Shown here: positions 39,521 to 47,137 of the stretch, one piece after another
Layout: each line of letters starts with the position of its first letter
Position numbering within the stretch: the stretch's first letter is position 1
Assembly: GCF_001735805.1 (NCBI RefSeq)
Contig: NZ_CP017248.1
Coordinates: forward strand, 7,068,001 to 7,132,000
DNA: 64,000 bases
Direction of reading: 5' to 3'
DNA from: Streptomyces fodineus
Lineage (GTDB): Bacteria > Actinomycetota > Actinomycetes > Streptomycetales > Streptomycetaceae
The notes under the pieces: generated by a model
Seen by the model: only the letters and a program-made list of their open reading frames with translations
The model's database searches: none
What the model was told of the DNA's origin: nothing
Translations under genes and position numbers: made by a program

Positions 39521-40726
39521 ATGCCCAGGCGTGAGCGTGTGATGAGGATGTCGGTCGAGCTGCCGCTGTGGCGCGCGCTCGCCGGCTACCGCGTCCTGAC
39601 CATGCTGTACGCCATCGGTCTGGGCGCCACCAGGTACCACCTCTTCCAGCGCCCCTGGGTCGCCGTCTGCTTTTTCGCCGTCCTGTTCGTCTGGACCCTC
39701 GCCACCCTGCCGAGGGTGCGCAACGCGGCGAGCTGCACCAAGCGCTTCCTGGCCGCCGACCTGACCATCGCCCTCACCGGCGTCCTGCTCACCCCGCTCG
39801 CCGACAGCCACCAGCGGATCGCGGGCGGCCCCACGCTGCCGTCGATATGGACCGGCGGCGCGGTGCTGGCCTTCGCGATCAAGGGCGGCTGGCGCTGGGC
39901 GGCCGCCGCCTGCACGCCGGTCGCCCTGGCCAACCTGATCGAACGCGGCCATCCCGCCCGGGACACCGTGCACAGCCTGATCCTCGTCTGGGTGGCCTCG
40001 ATCGCCATCGGCTACGTCGTGGAGGTCGCCCGCGCCTCCGAACGCACCCTCGCCCGCGCCCTGGAGATCGAGGCCGCGACCCGGGAGCGGGAGCGGCTGG
40101 CCCGGGACATCCACGACGGCGTCCTGCAGGTGCTGGCGATGGTGCAGCGGCGCGGCGCGGTGATCGGCGGCGAGGCGGCGGAGCTGGGGCGGCTCGCGGG
40201 GGAGCAGGAGGTGGCCCTGCGCACGCTGGTCTCCGGCGGTCTGGTGCCGGTCTCCCGGGTGTCGGAGGACGCCGCCGCCGGGGCGGTCGTACGCGCGGTG
40301 GACGAGCCCGACGACGAGGGCCCGGTCGACCTGCGCTCCCTGCTCGCGTCCTGCGCGGGTTCCCGGGTGAGTCTGGCCGAGCCCGGTGCGCCGGTGCGGC
40401 TGCCCCGGCCGGCCGCGCGGGAGCTGGCCGCCGCGGTGGGCGCCGCCCTGGACAACGTACGCAGGCACGCGGGCCCCGAGGCGCGGGCCTGGATCCTGGT
40501 CGAGGACGAGCCGGACGAGGTCGTCGTCACCGTCCGGGACGACGGGCCCGGCATCCCCGAGGGCCGGCTCGCCCAGGCCGCGGGCGAGGGCCGGCTCGGG
40601 GTCGCCCAGTCGATCCGGGGCCGGCTGCGCGACCTGGGCGGCAGCGCCGAGCTGATCTCCGTCCCCGGGCAGGGCACGGAAGTGGAACTGAAGGTACCGA
40701 AGACCGTGAAGGCGGAGCGTCGATGA
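39521..40726 (+). CDS. macS: MacS-like sensor histidine kinase (HisKA_3 type)
   Basis: A 401-residue kinase with five predicted membrane helices (about residues 12-165), no large outside domain, a short linker helix and then the HisKA_3 dimerisation region with the phospho-histidine in LARDIHDGVLQVLAMVQ (His198). The ATPase domain carries the N box in AALDNVRRHAG and the G box in VRDDGPGIPEGRL, but no obvious second G box beyond GEGRLGVAQSIRGR. It overlaps its regulator by ATGA. Its place between plsC and pfkA matches MacS (SCO2120/2121 pair), reported in S. coelicolor to affect actinorhodin and aerial growth. The signal is unknown. Confidence 0.88.
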   Translation: MPRRERVMRMSVELPLWRALAGYRVLTMLYAIGLGATRYHLFQRPWVAVCFFAVLFVWTLATLPRVRNAASCTKRFLAADLTIALTGVLLTPLADSHQRIAGGPTLPSIWTGGAVLAFAIKGGWRWAAAACTPVALANLIERGHPARDTVHSLILVWVASIAIGYVVEVARASERTLARALEIEAATRERERLARDIHDGVLQVLAMVQRRGAVIGGEAAELGRLAGEQEVALRTLVSGGLVPVSRVSEDAAAGAVVRAVDEPDDEGPVDLRSLLASCAGSRVSLAEPGAPVRLPRPAARELAAAVGAALDNVRRHAGPEARAWILVEDEPDEVVVTVRDDGPGIPEGRLAQAAGEGRLGVAQSIRGRLRDLGGSAELISVPGQGTEVELKVPKTVKAERR

Positions 40727-41400
40727 GCGAGCAGCAGGACCCGATCAAGGTCATGGTGGTGGACGACCACCCCATGTGGCGCGACGCGGTCGCCCGGGAC
40801 CTGAGCGAGTCCGGCTTCGAGGTGGTCGCCACCGCCGGCGACGGCGAACAGGCGGTCCGCCGCGCCAAGGCCGCCGCCCCCGACGTCCTCGTGCTGGACC
40901 TCAACCTCCCGGCCAAGCCCGGTGTCCAGGTGTGCAGGGAACTGGTCGGCCACAACCCGGCGTTGCGCGTCCTCGTCCTCTCCGCGAGCGGTGAGCACGC
41001 CGACGTCCTGGAGGCGGTCAAGTCCGGCGCGACCGGCTATCTGCTGAAGTCGGCCTCCACCGAGGAGCTGCTGGACGCGGTGCGCCGTACCGCCGTCGGC
41101 GACCCGGTGTTCACGCCGGGCCTCGCCGGGCTCGTCCTCGGTGAGTACCGCCGTCTGGCCTCCGAGCCCGCGCCCGCCCCCGACACCGACGAGCCCGGCG
41201 CGCCCCGGCTGACGGACCGGGAGACCGAGGTGCTGCGGCTGGTCGCCAAGGGCCTGAGCTACAAGCAGATCGCCGAACGCCTCGTCATCTCCCACCGCAC
41301 GGTCCAGAACCATGTGCAGAACACCCTCGGCAAGCTCCAACTGCACAACAGGGTCGAGCTGGTGCGGTACGCCATAGAGCGCGGCCTCGACGACGAGTAG
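40723..41400 (+). CDS. macR: MacR-like response regulator (NarL/FixJ type)
   Basis: A 225-residue regulator with an N-terminal receiver (phospho-aspartate D59 in DVLVLDLNLP, DD at 14-15, Thr/Ser in LVLSASG and Lys in YLLKSAS) and a C-terminal LuxR helix-turn-helix (LTDRETEVLRLVAKGLSYKQIAERLVISHRTVQNHV, in pieces). It is translated after MacS through an ATGA overlap. As I recall, MacR binds TGAGTACnnGTACTCA-like repeats before membrane and lipoprotein genes; a partial match occurs at 59516 in this window. Nothing of that form stands before macS itself. Confidence 0.9.
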   Translation: MSEQQDPIKVMVVDDHPMWRDAVARDLSESGFEVVATAGDGEQAVRRAKAAAPDVLVLDLNLPAKPGVQVCRELVGHNPALRVLVLSASGEHADVLEAVKSGATGYLLKSASTEELLDAVRRTAVGDPVFTPGLAGLVLGEYRRLASEPAPAPDTDEPGAPRLTDRETEVLRLVAKGLSYKQIAERLVISHRTVQNHVQNTLGKLQLHNRVELVRYAIERGLDDE

Positions 41401-41548
41401 CGGCAAGAAGCGGTAAGAAGCGGCAAGAGAGGCCCTGTGGGGGGCCGTTCGTCAATGCACCGAAATCACCCGTCCCGCCCCTCCCGGTGTGACCTGGGTC
41501 ACCGTTAGCGTGACCGACTGTCAGGGAACCGTGGCGAAGGGACATTTC

Positions 41549-42577
41549 ATGCGGGTCGGAGTACTGACCGGAGGCGGCGACTGCCCCGGGCTCAACGCCG
41601 TCATCCGGGGCATCGTCCGCAAGGGCGTGCAGGAATACGGCTATGACTTCGTCGGCTTCCGGGACGGCTGGCGAGGCCCCCTCGAAGGCGACACCGTCCG
41701 TCTCGACATCCCCGCCGTGCGCGGCATCCTGCCCCGCGGCGGCACCATCCTCGGCTCCTCGCGCACCAACCCCCTCAAGGCGGAGAACGGCATCCGCCGG
41801 ATCAAGGACAACCTCGCCAAGCTGGACGTCCAGGCCCTCATCGCGATCGGCGGCGAGGACACCCTGGGGGTCGCCGCGCGGCTGTCCGACGAGTACGGGG
41901 TGCCCTGCGTCGGGGTGCCCAAGACGATCGACAACGACCTGTCCGCCACCGACTACACCTTCGGCTTCGACACCGCCGTCAACATCGCAACCGAAGCCAT
42001 CGACCGGCTGCACACCACCGCCGAGTCCCACATGCGGGTCCTGGTCGTGGAGGTGATGGGCCGGCACGCCGGCTGGATCGCCATCCACTCGGGGCTGGCC
42101 GGCGGTGCCAACGTCATCCTCATCCCCGAGCAGCGCTTCGACGTCGAGCAGGTCTGCGCCTGGGTGACCTCCCGCTTCCGGGCGTCGTACGCGCCGATCG
42201 TGGTCGTCGCCGAGGGCGCCATGCCGAAGGACGGCGACATGGTGCTCAAGGACGGGACACTGGACTCCTTCGGGCACGTCCGGCTCTCCGGGGTCGGCGA
42301 GTGGCTGGCCAAGGAGATCGAGAGCCGCACCGGCAAGGAGGCCCGCACCACCGTCCTCGGCCACGTCCAGCGCGGCGGCACCCCCAGCGCCTTCGACCGC
42401 TGGCTCGCCACCCGCTTCGGCCTGCACGCCATCGACTGCGTCCACGACGGCGACTTCGGCAAGATGGTCGCCCTGCGCGCCACCGACATCGTCCGCGTCC
42501 CTCTCGCCGAGGCCACGGCCAGGCTGAAGACGGTGGATCCGAAGCTGTACGAGGAGGTCGGGGTGTTCTTCGGCTGA
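41549..42577 (+). CDS. pfkA: 6-phosphofructokinase, PfkA group with PPi-type residues
   Basis: A 342-residue enzyme that phosphorylates fructose 6-phosphate in glycolysis. The family is clear: VLTGGGDCPGLNAVIRG at the start, the catalytic PKTIDNDLSATDYTFGFDTA (about 124-143) with the base D128, the substrate loop MGRHAGWIA, and the LGHVQRGGTPSAFDR stretch. At the phosphoryl-donor site it reads GGEDTLG with Asp at position 104, and PKTIDND with Lys at 125 (Gly and Gly in E. coli ATP-PFK). These two substitutions mark pyrophosphate-dependent enzymes. This is the third PFK type of S. coelicolor (SCO2119) as I remember. The start at ATG 41549 follows GAAGGGA; TAGCGT at 41505 is a possible -10. 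Confidence 0.93.
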   Translation: MRVGVLTGGGDCPGLNAVIRGIVRKGVQEYGYDFVGFRDGWRGPLEGDTVRLDIPAVRGILPRGGTILGSSRTNPLKAENGIRRIKDNLAKLDVQALIAIGGEDTLGVAARLSDEYGVPCVGVPKTIDNDLSATDYTFGFDTAVNIATEAIDRLHTTAESHMRVLVVEVMGRHAGWIAIHSGLAGGANVILIPEQRFDVEQVCAWVTSRFRASYAPIVVVAEGAMPKDGDMVLKDGTLDSFGHVRLSGVGEWLAKEIESRTGKEARTTVLGHVQRGGTPSAFDRWLATRFGLHAIDCVHDGDFGKMVALRATDIVRVPLAEATARLKTVDPKLYEEVGVFFG

Positions 42578-42590
42578 GGGGTTCGTCTTC

Positions 42591-44483
42591 TCAGCGCAGG
42601 TCGGCGACATCCGGAGCAGGGGTCTGGGGGCGGCAGCCCCCAGGCAGCCGACCGACCAGTTCCCGTACCACCGCGGCCCCGTTCAGGCTGAGGATCGACT
42701 CCGGGTGGAACTGCACTCCCGCGAAACCGGAGCCGCGCAGGGCGTGCACCTCCCCGTTCGCTTCCCGGCTCACCTCGATGCCGTGCGCGGCCAGCTCCCG
42801 GGCCGCCCCGTCGTCGCAGCGGGCGACGAAGCTGTTGTAGAAGCCGACGGTCTCGGGCCGCCCGAACAGGTCGATGGTGGTCTGCGCCCCCTGGTACGGC
42901 ACCTCCTTGCGGACGATGTCCAGTCCCAGCTCGGCCGCGATCAGTTCATGGCCCAGGCAGACGCCCAGCACCCCGTGCCGGTGCTCACGGATCACCGTGG
43001 CGGTCAGCTCCCGCAGGAGCCGCATCTTCGGGTCGGCGAGGTCGGCCGGGTCGCCCGGTCCGGGGCCGAGCACCACCGGGCCCTCGTGCGCGAGGACGGC
43101 CGCCCGCAGTTCCGGTTCGTCGTACCGCCGTACCGTCACCTCCAGACCGCCCGAGCGCAGCACATGCGCCAGCATCGCGGTGAAGGTGTCCTCGCCGTCG
43201 ACGACGAGGGCATGGCCGCCCTGCGCCTCGTGCCGCTCCTGCATCCGCAGCCAGAAGGGCGCGAGCGCGGCCCGCCGGCCGTCCAGCGCCGCGCGCACCC
43301 GGGGGTCGTCGGCCAGCCGCGGCCGCTCCCGCTCCGCGCGCGGCCGGGACGGCCGTACCCCGAGGGCCGCCAGCACGCCCGCCGCCTTCGCGTGCGTCTC
43401 CGCGACCTCGCTCGCCGGGTCCGAGCCCCGCACCAGCGTGGCGCCGACCGGGACGCGCAGGTGTCCCGCGCAGGAGATGTCGGCGGTGCGGATCAGGATC
43501 GGGGAGTCCAGGGTCTGCGCGCCCCCGGAGTCCCGCCCCAGCAGCGCCAGCGCACCCCCGTAGTAGCCCCGCCCGCCCACCTCATGGCGCTCGATCACCC
43601 GGCACGCGTTCTGCACCGGCGACCCGGTCACCGTCGCGGCGAACATGGTCTCCTTCAGCACCTCCCGCACATCCAGAGAGGACCTGCCGCGCAGCTCGTA
43701 CTCGGTGTGCGCGAGGTGGGCCATCTCCTTCAGCCGCGGCCCGACGACCACCCCGCCCATGTCGCCGACGGTGCACATCATCTTCAGTTCCTCGTCGACG
43801 ACCATCGACAGTTCCTCGACCTCCTTGCCGTCGGCGAGGAAGGAGAGCAGATGCTCGGGCGTCGGCCCCTCGGCGGGATAGCGGTACGTGCCACTGATCG
43901 GGTTCATGACGACCGTCCCGCCGGACATCCGCACGTGCACCTCCGGACTGGCGCCCACCAGCGTGCGGTCCCCGGTGTGCACGACGAACGTCCAGTACGC
44001 GCCCCGCTCGCCCTCCAGCAGCCGCCGGAACAGCGCGAGCGCGTCGGCGCGGGCGAACCCCGGGATCTCGCCCTCGTAGGTGCGCCGGATCACGAAGTTC
44101 GCGCCCTCGCCCCGGCCGATCTCCTCGTCCAGCACCCGGGCGACGATCTCGCCGTACGCCTCGTCGCCGACGTCGAAGCCGCCGCCCTCCACCCGCACCT
44201 CATGCGCCGGGAGCCGGGACAGCGCGACGTCGAGCGGGATCTCGTACGACTCCTCGGGCGTCAGCACCAGCAGCGGGGTGCCGTCGTCGCGGACGTCGAA
44301 GCCGCGCTCGCGGATCTGCCGGAACGGCACGAGCGCGAGGCCCTGGCCGGGCAGGTCGGCGAGCCGGTCGTGGCTGGTCACCGGGCCGAGCAGCACCTCC
44401 ACCGGGTGCTTTGCCCGGCCGGGGATGCGGCGGCGGAGCAGGGCGAAGGGACGGGGATCGGACAACAGGTCCATGAGGTTCAC
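42591..44483 (-). CDS. trpE(G): Anthranilate synthase, fused component I and glutamine amidotransferase
   Basis: One 630-residue chain that converts chorismate and glutamine to anthranilate. Residues 1 to about 420 are the chorismate-binding TrpE part: NPISGTYRYPAEGPTPEHLL, the ELSMVVDEELKMMC stretch, LKETMFAATVTGSPVQNACRVIERHE with the chorismate site, and GRGYYGGALALLG. Residues from about 435 are a class I glutamine amidotransferase with the Cys in HGVLGVCLGHELIAAELG and the His-Glu in FAGVQFHPESILS. CLGHE replaces the common CLGHQ, a form also seen in PhzE-type fusions. The ADIC-making PhzE family is an alternative, but the trp attenuator upstream argues for tryptophan synthesis. This type of fused gene was described in S. 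venezuelae with an attenuator. The start is the GTG at 44483. Confidence 0.93.
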   Translation of the reverse strand: MNLMDLLSDPRPFALLRRRIPGRAKHPVEVLLGPVTSHDRLADLPGQGLALVPFRQIRERGFDVRDDGTPLLVLTPEESYEIPLDVALSRLPAHEVRVEGGGFDVGDEAYGEIVARVLDEEIGRGEGANFVIRRTYEGEIPGFARADALALFRRLLEGERGAYWTFVVHTGDRTLVGASPEVHVRMSGGTVVMNPISGTYRYPAEGPTPEHLLSFLADGKEVEELSMVVDEELKMMCTVGDMGGVVVGPRLKEMAHLAHTEYELRGRSSLDVREVLKETMFAATVTGSPVQNACRVIERHEVGGRGYYGGALALLGRDSGGAQTLDSPILIRTADISCAGHLRVPVGATLVRGSDPASEVAETHAKAAGVLAALGVRPSRPRAERERPRLADDPRVRAALDGRRAALAPFWLRMQERHEAQGGHALVVDGEDTFTAMLAHVLRSGGLEVTVRRYDEPELRAAVLAHEGPVVLGPGPGDPADLADPKMRLLRELTATVIREHRHGVLGVCLGHELIAAELGLDIVRKEVPYQGAQTTIDLFGRPETVGFYNSFVARCDDGAARELAAHGIEVSREANGEVHALRGSGFAGVQFHPESILSLNGAAVVRELVGRLPGGCRPQTPAPDVADLR

Positions 44484-44537
44484 GGGTCGGGCTCCTTCTC
44501 GATCGTCTTGACGGAGAGGAACGACCCCGGAACACGC

Positions 44538-44564
44538 CGAAGGCCGCCCCTCGGGCGGCCTTCG
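44538..44564 (-). terminator. trp attenuator terminator (stem 3:4)
   Basis: CGAAGGCCGCC pairs with GGCGGCCTTCG in an 11-pair stem, extended to 12 by a C-G pair, around a three-base loop. It lies between the Trp leader peptide and trpE(G). Its first arm (region 3) can instead pair with GGCGGCC at 44592-44598 (region 2), which lies inside the last codons of the leader peptide. The two structures exclude each other, as in the classic trp attenuator. Confidence 0.88.
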
Positions 44565-44585
44565 CGAAGTCTTGGGTACGCGCGA

Positions 44586-44642
44586 TCAGCGGGCCGCCGG
44601 AGAAGCGGTCCACCACCAGTTCTGGATCGAAAGCGCGAACAT
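44586..44642 (-). CDS. trpL: Trp leader peptide of the attenuator, 18 aa
   Basis: The peptide MFALSIQNWWWTASPAAR has three Trp codons in a row (TGGTGGTGG at 44610-44618). It is too short for an ordinary gene search. Region 2 of the attenuator (44592-44598) covers codons 15-17. A ribosome stalled on the Trp codons would leave region 2 free to pair with region 3 and prevent termination, and a ribosome that finishes the peptide would cover it. TAGGGT at 44650-44655 is seven bases before the ATG, so the peptide itself seems to be translated from a leaderless mRNA. Downstream is trpE(G). Confidence 0.93.
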   Translation of the reverse strand: MFALSIQNWWWTASPAAR

Positions 44643-44747
44643 GCGAGGAACCCTACCGCACCCCGTGCGCCCACAGGCCGCCGTCCACGGGACAGTCCCG
44701 GCGTCTCACCTTTCGAGCAAGAAGAGGGGGCACGCGACACGACCCCG

Positions 44748-44753
44748 TAATGT
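44748..44753 (+). promoter_or_regulatory. -10 box of the DAHP synthase gene
   Basis: TAATGT is seven bases before the GTG start at 44761, so the mRNA should be leaderless. It is divergent from the trp leader promoter about 100 bases away. No Tyr/Phe/Trp leader is visible on this side. Confidence 0.55.
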
Positions 44754-44760
44754 TTACGAG

Positions 44761-46113
44761 GTGACCGTGAACGCTAAGACCAGCCCGAGCGCTGGCAACA
44801 CCTGGCGACACCTGCCCGCGGCGCAGCAGCCCGACTACCCCGACGCCGAGGCTCTGCGCGCAGTGATCGCCGAGCTCGAGTCGTATCCGCCGCTCGTCTT
44901 CGCGGGCGAGTGTGACCAGCTGCGCGCCCGGATGGCGGCCGTCGCCAAGGGAGAGGCGTTCCTCCTCCAGGGCGGCGACTGCGCCGAAGCCTTCGACGCG
45001 GTGTCCGCCGACCACATCCGCAACAAGCTGAAGACGCTGCTCCAGATGGGTGCCGTCCTCACCTACGCGGCCTCCGTGCCCGTGGTGAAGGTCGGCCGTA
45101 TCGCCGGGCAGTACTCCAAGCCCCGCTCCAAGCCGACCGAGACCCGCGACGGCGTGACGCTCCCGGTGTACCGGGGCGACTCCGTCAACGGCTTCGAGTT
45201 CACCGAGGCGTCCCGCATCCCGGACCCCGAGCGGCTCAAGCGCATGTACCACGCGTCGGCGTCCACGCTGAACCTGGTGCGTGCCTTCACCACCGGCGGT
45301 TACGCGGACCTGCACCAGGTGCACGCCTGGAACCAGGACTTCGTGCGGACCTCGCCGTCGGGCCAGCGCTACGAGCAGCTCGCGCGCGAGATCGACAACG
45401 CGCTGAACTTCATGCGGGCCTGCGGCGCCGAGCCGGAGGAGTTCAAGACCGTCGAGTTCTTCTCCTCGCACGAGGCGCTGCTGCTGGACTACGAGTCCGC
45501 TCTCACCCGGGTCGACTCGCGCACCGGCAAGCTGTACGACGTCTCCGCGCACATGGTGTGGATCGGTGAGCGCACCCGGCAGCTGGACCACGCGCACATC
45601 GAGTTCGCCTCGCAGATCCGCAACCCGCTCGGCATCAAGCTCGGCCCGACGACGACGGCCGAGGAGGCGCTGAAGTACATCGAGCGTCTCGACCCCGACC
45701 GGGAGCCGGGCCGGCTGACCTTCGTCGTCCGGATGGGCGCCGACAAGATCCGTGACAAGCTCCCCGAGCTGGTGGAGAAGGTCACGGCGTCCGGCGCGAC
45801 GGTGGCCTGGGTGACCGACCCGATGCACGGCAACACCTTCGAGGCGGCCTCCGGGCACAAGACCCGCCGCTTCGACGACGTGCTCGACGAGGTCAAGGGC
45901 TTCTTCGAGGTCCACAAGGCGCTCGGCACCCACCCGGGCGGTATCCATGTGGAGCTGACCGGCGACGACGTCACCGAGTGCGTGGGCGGCGGCGACGAGA
46001 TCTTCGTCGACGATCTGCACCAGCGCTACGAGACGGCCTGCGACCCGCGGCTGAACCGCAGCCAGTCGCTGGACCTGGCGTTCCTGGTCGCGGAGATGTA
46101 CCGGGACCAGTAG
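44761..46113 (+). CDS. aroH: Type II DAHP synthase
   Basis: The enzyme joins phosphoenolpyruvate and erythrose 4-phosphate, the first step of the shikimate pathway. The 450-residue protein is of the plant/actinobacterial type II, recognised by FAGECDQLRARMAAVAKGEAFLLQGGDCAE (in pieces; the GGDCAEAFD cysteine binds metal), GRIAGQYSKPRSKPTE, VYRGDSVNGFEF, HEALLLDYESAL, MVWIGERTRQLD, KLGPTTTAEEAL and VTDPMHGNTFEA. GTG 44761 gives MTVNAKTSPSAGNTW, as in S. coelicolor SCO2115; the longer frame crosses the trp leader region. It sits head to head with trpE(G), so both aromatic entry enzymes could be sensed together. Rv2178c (aroG) is the mycobacterial relative. Confidence 0.95.
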   Translation: MTVNAKTSPSAGNTWRHLPAAQQPDYPDAEALRAVIAELESYPPLVFAGECDQLRARMAAVAKGEAFLLQGGDCAEAFDAVSADHIRNKLKTLLQMGAVLTYAASVPVVKVGRIAGQYSKPRSKPTETRDGVTLPVYRGDSVNGFEFTEASRIPDPERLKRMYHASASTLNLVRAFTTGGYADLHQVHAWNQDFVRTSPSGQRYEQLAREIDNALNFMRACGAEPEEFKTVEFFSSHEALLLDYESALTRVDSRTGKLYDVSAHMVWIGERTRQLDHAHIEFASQIRNPLGIKLGPTTTAEEALKYIERLDPDREPGRLTFVVRMGADKIRDKLPELVEKVTASGATVAWVTDPMHGNTFEAASGHKTRRFDDVLDEVKGFFEVHKALGTHPGGIHVELTGDDVTECVGGGDEIFVDDLHQRYETACDPRLNRSQSLDLAFLVAEMYRDQ

Positions 46114-46129
46114 GACCTGGGGGCGATCT

Positions 46130-46159
46130 GGGGCGCGGATCACATCCGATCCGCGCCCC
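46130..46159 (+). terminator. Terminator after DAHP synthase
   Basis: GGGGCGCGGATC and GATCCGCGCCCC form a perfect 12-pair stem around ACATCC, 16 bases after the stop codon. Confidence 0.85.
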
Positions 46160-46189
46160 TGCCTACTTTTGCGGTCCCGGTGCGGCCGG

Positions 46190-46208
46190 TAAGGTTAGGT
46201 TTGCCTCA
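46190..46208 (+). promoter_or_regulatory. Iron box (DmdR1/IdeR-type operator) before bfd
   Basis: TAAGGTTAGGTTTGCCTCA agrees at 14 of 19 positions with the DmdR/IdeR consensus TTAGGTTAGGCTAACCTAA as I remember it. It lies 54 bases before the bfd start. Iron-loaded DmdR1 would bind here and repress bfd, which matches the known role of Bfd in freeing stored iron when iron is scarce. Confidence 0.72.
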
Positions 46209-46261
46209 CCGGAAAACGGGATGGCAAGAAGACAGCGATCCCGCCCGGGAGGTGAATCCGC

Positions 46262-46486
46262 GTGTACGTCTGCAGCTGCTTCGGCATCACCGAGGCCCAG
46301 GTCAAGCAGCACGCGGAGGACGGCGCCTGCACCCCCCGCCAGATAGCCTCCGCCTGCAAGGCGGGCACGGACTGCGGATCGTGCGTCCGCCGGATCCAGG
46401 CCCTCCTCGGCCGGGGCGCCTGCCCGCGGCGTGAGCTGGCCGACCAGGGCAGGCCGGTCCTCTCCGACCTCCCGGAAGCCGCCTAG
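46262..46486 (+). CDS. bfd: Bacterioferritin-associated ferredoxin
   Basis: A 74-residue [2Fe-2S] protein that reduces bacterioferritin to release its iron. The cluster ligands are visible as Cys4-x-Cys6 and Cys38-xx-Cys41 (MYVCSCFGIT and GTDCGSCVRR), the pattern of the BFD family, and SCFGIT and ACKAGTDCG are its usual surroundings. The GTG start at 46262 follows GGGAGGTGAA. An iron box upstream indicates iron control. Its stop TAG shares CTAG with the stop of the convergent bfr gene, so the two genes overlap by four bases. Confidence 0.92.
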   Translation: MYVCSCFGITEAQVKQHAEDGACTPRQIASACKAGTDCGSCVRRIQALLGRGACPRRELADQGRPVLSDLPEAA

Positions 46487-46962
46487 CTCTCCGGCTGCTC
46501 GATGATCTGGGAGATGTAGAGCGCCTCGCCCAGCTTCTCCACCAGCTCCAGCTGGGTGTCGAGGTAGTCGATGTGGTGCTCCTCGTCGGCGAGGATGTCC
46601 TCGAAGATGTTCGCGGACGTCATGTCGCCCTTCTCGCGCATCACCTTGATGCCCCGCTTCAGCCGGTCGATCGCCTCGACCTCGATCTGCCGGTCGGCCT
46701 CGAACATCTCCTTGACGGTCTGCCCGACCCGGACGTGGAACAGCCGCTGGTAGTTGGGCAGCCCCTCCAGGAACAGGATCCGGTCGGTGAGCACCTCGGC
46801 GTGCTTCATCTCGTCGAAGGACTCGTGCCGCGTGTACTTGGCGAGCTTGTACCAACCGAAGTTCTCCTGCATCTTCGCGTGCAGGAAGTACTGGTTGATC
46901 GCGGTCAGCTCGGCGGTGAGCTGCTCGTTGAGGAACTCGATGACCTCGGGGTCGCCCTGCAT
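46483..46962 (-). CDS. bfr: Bacterioferritin
   Basis: A 159-residue subunit of the 24-mer haem-containing iron store. All ferroxidase ligands can be read: Glu18, Glu51, His54, Glu94, Glu127 and His130, with Tyr25 nearby, and Met52 is the haem ligand, so it is a true bacterioferritin and not a plain ferritin. ATG 46962 was chosen because GGAAGGAG is nine bases before it and it gives the standard MQGDPEVIEFLN start. It is convergent with bfd and the last four bases overlap. The intergenic region to the sulfite-oxidase-like gene holds an operator-like cluster. Confidence 0.96.
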   Translation of the reverse strand: MQGDPEVIEFLNEQLTAELTAINQYFLHAKMQENFGWYKLAKYTRHESFDEMKHAEVLTDRILFLEGLPNYQRLFHVRVGQTVKEMFEADRQIEVEAIDRLKRGIKVMREKGDMTSANIFEDILADEEHHIDYLDTQLELVEKLGEALYISQIIEQPES

Positions 46963-47036
46963 CGCAGCGGCTCCTTCCACGCGGGAATCGGGGGAGGTGT
47001 GCGGGCGCATGATTGCATCGGCGACGAAGATCGTCC

Positions 47037-47070
47037 AGTAAGTGGGCACTTAGTAAGTAAGTGCTTGCTT
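47037..47070. promoter_or_regulatory. Operator-like cluster between bfr and the sulfite-oxidase-like gene
   Basis: The stretch has AAGTG-GG-CACTT (47040-47051) and AAGTAAG-TG-CTTGCTT (47055-47070, 6 of 7 arm bases matching), and AGTAAGTG occurs twice, 19 bases apart (47037 and 47056). Such AAGYAAG palindromes are typical of TetR-family operators. It is 67 bases before the start at 47138 and about 75 bases before bfr on the other strand. No regulator gene is next to it. Confidence 0.55.
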
Positions 47071-47137
47071 GATGTGAGTTGTCCGGTTCGCGGACTCGTG
47101 GTCAAGGGCACTGCCCGAGGTCTGTCAGGATAGATAC

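Noticed and set aside
42591..44483. PhzE (phenazine-type ADIC synthase) as identity of the fused TrpE-amidotransferase
   Set aside because: The fused layout and CLGHE motif are shared, but there are no other phenazine genes and a Trp-codon attenuator stands upstream.
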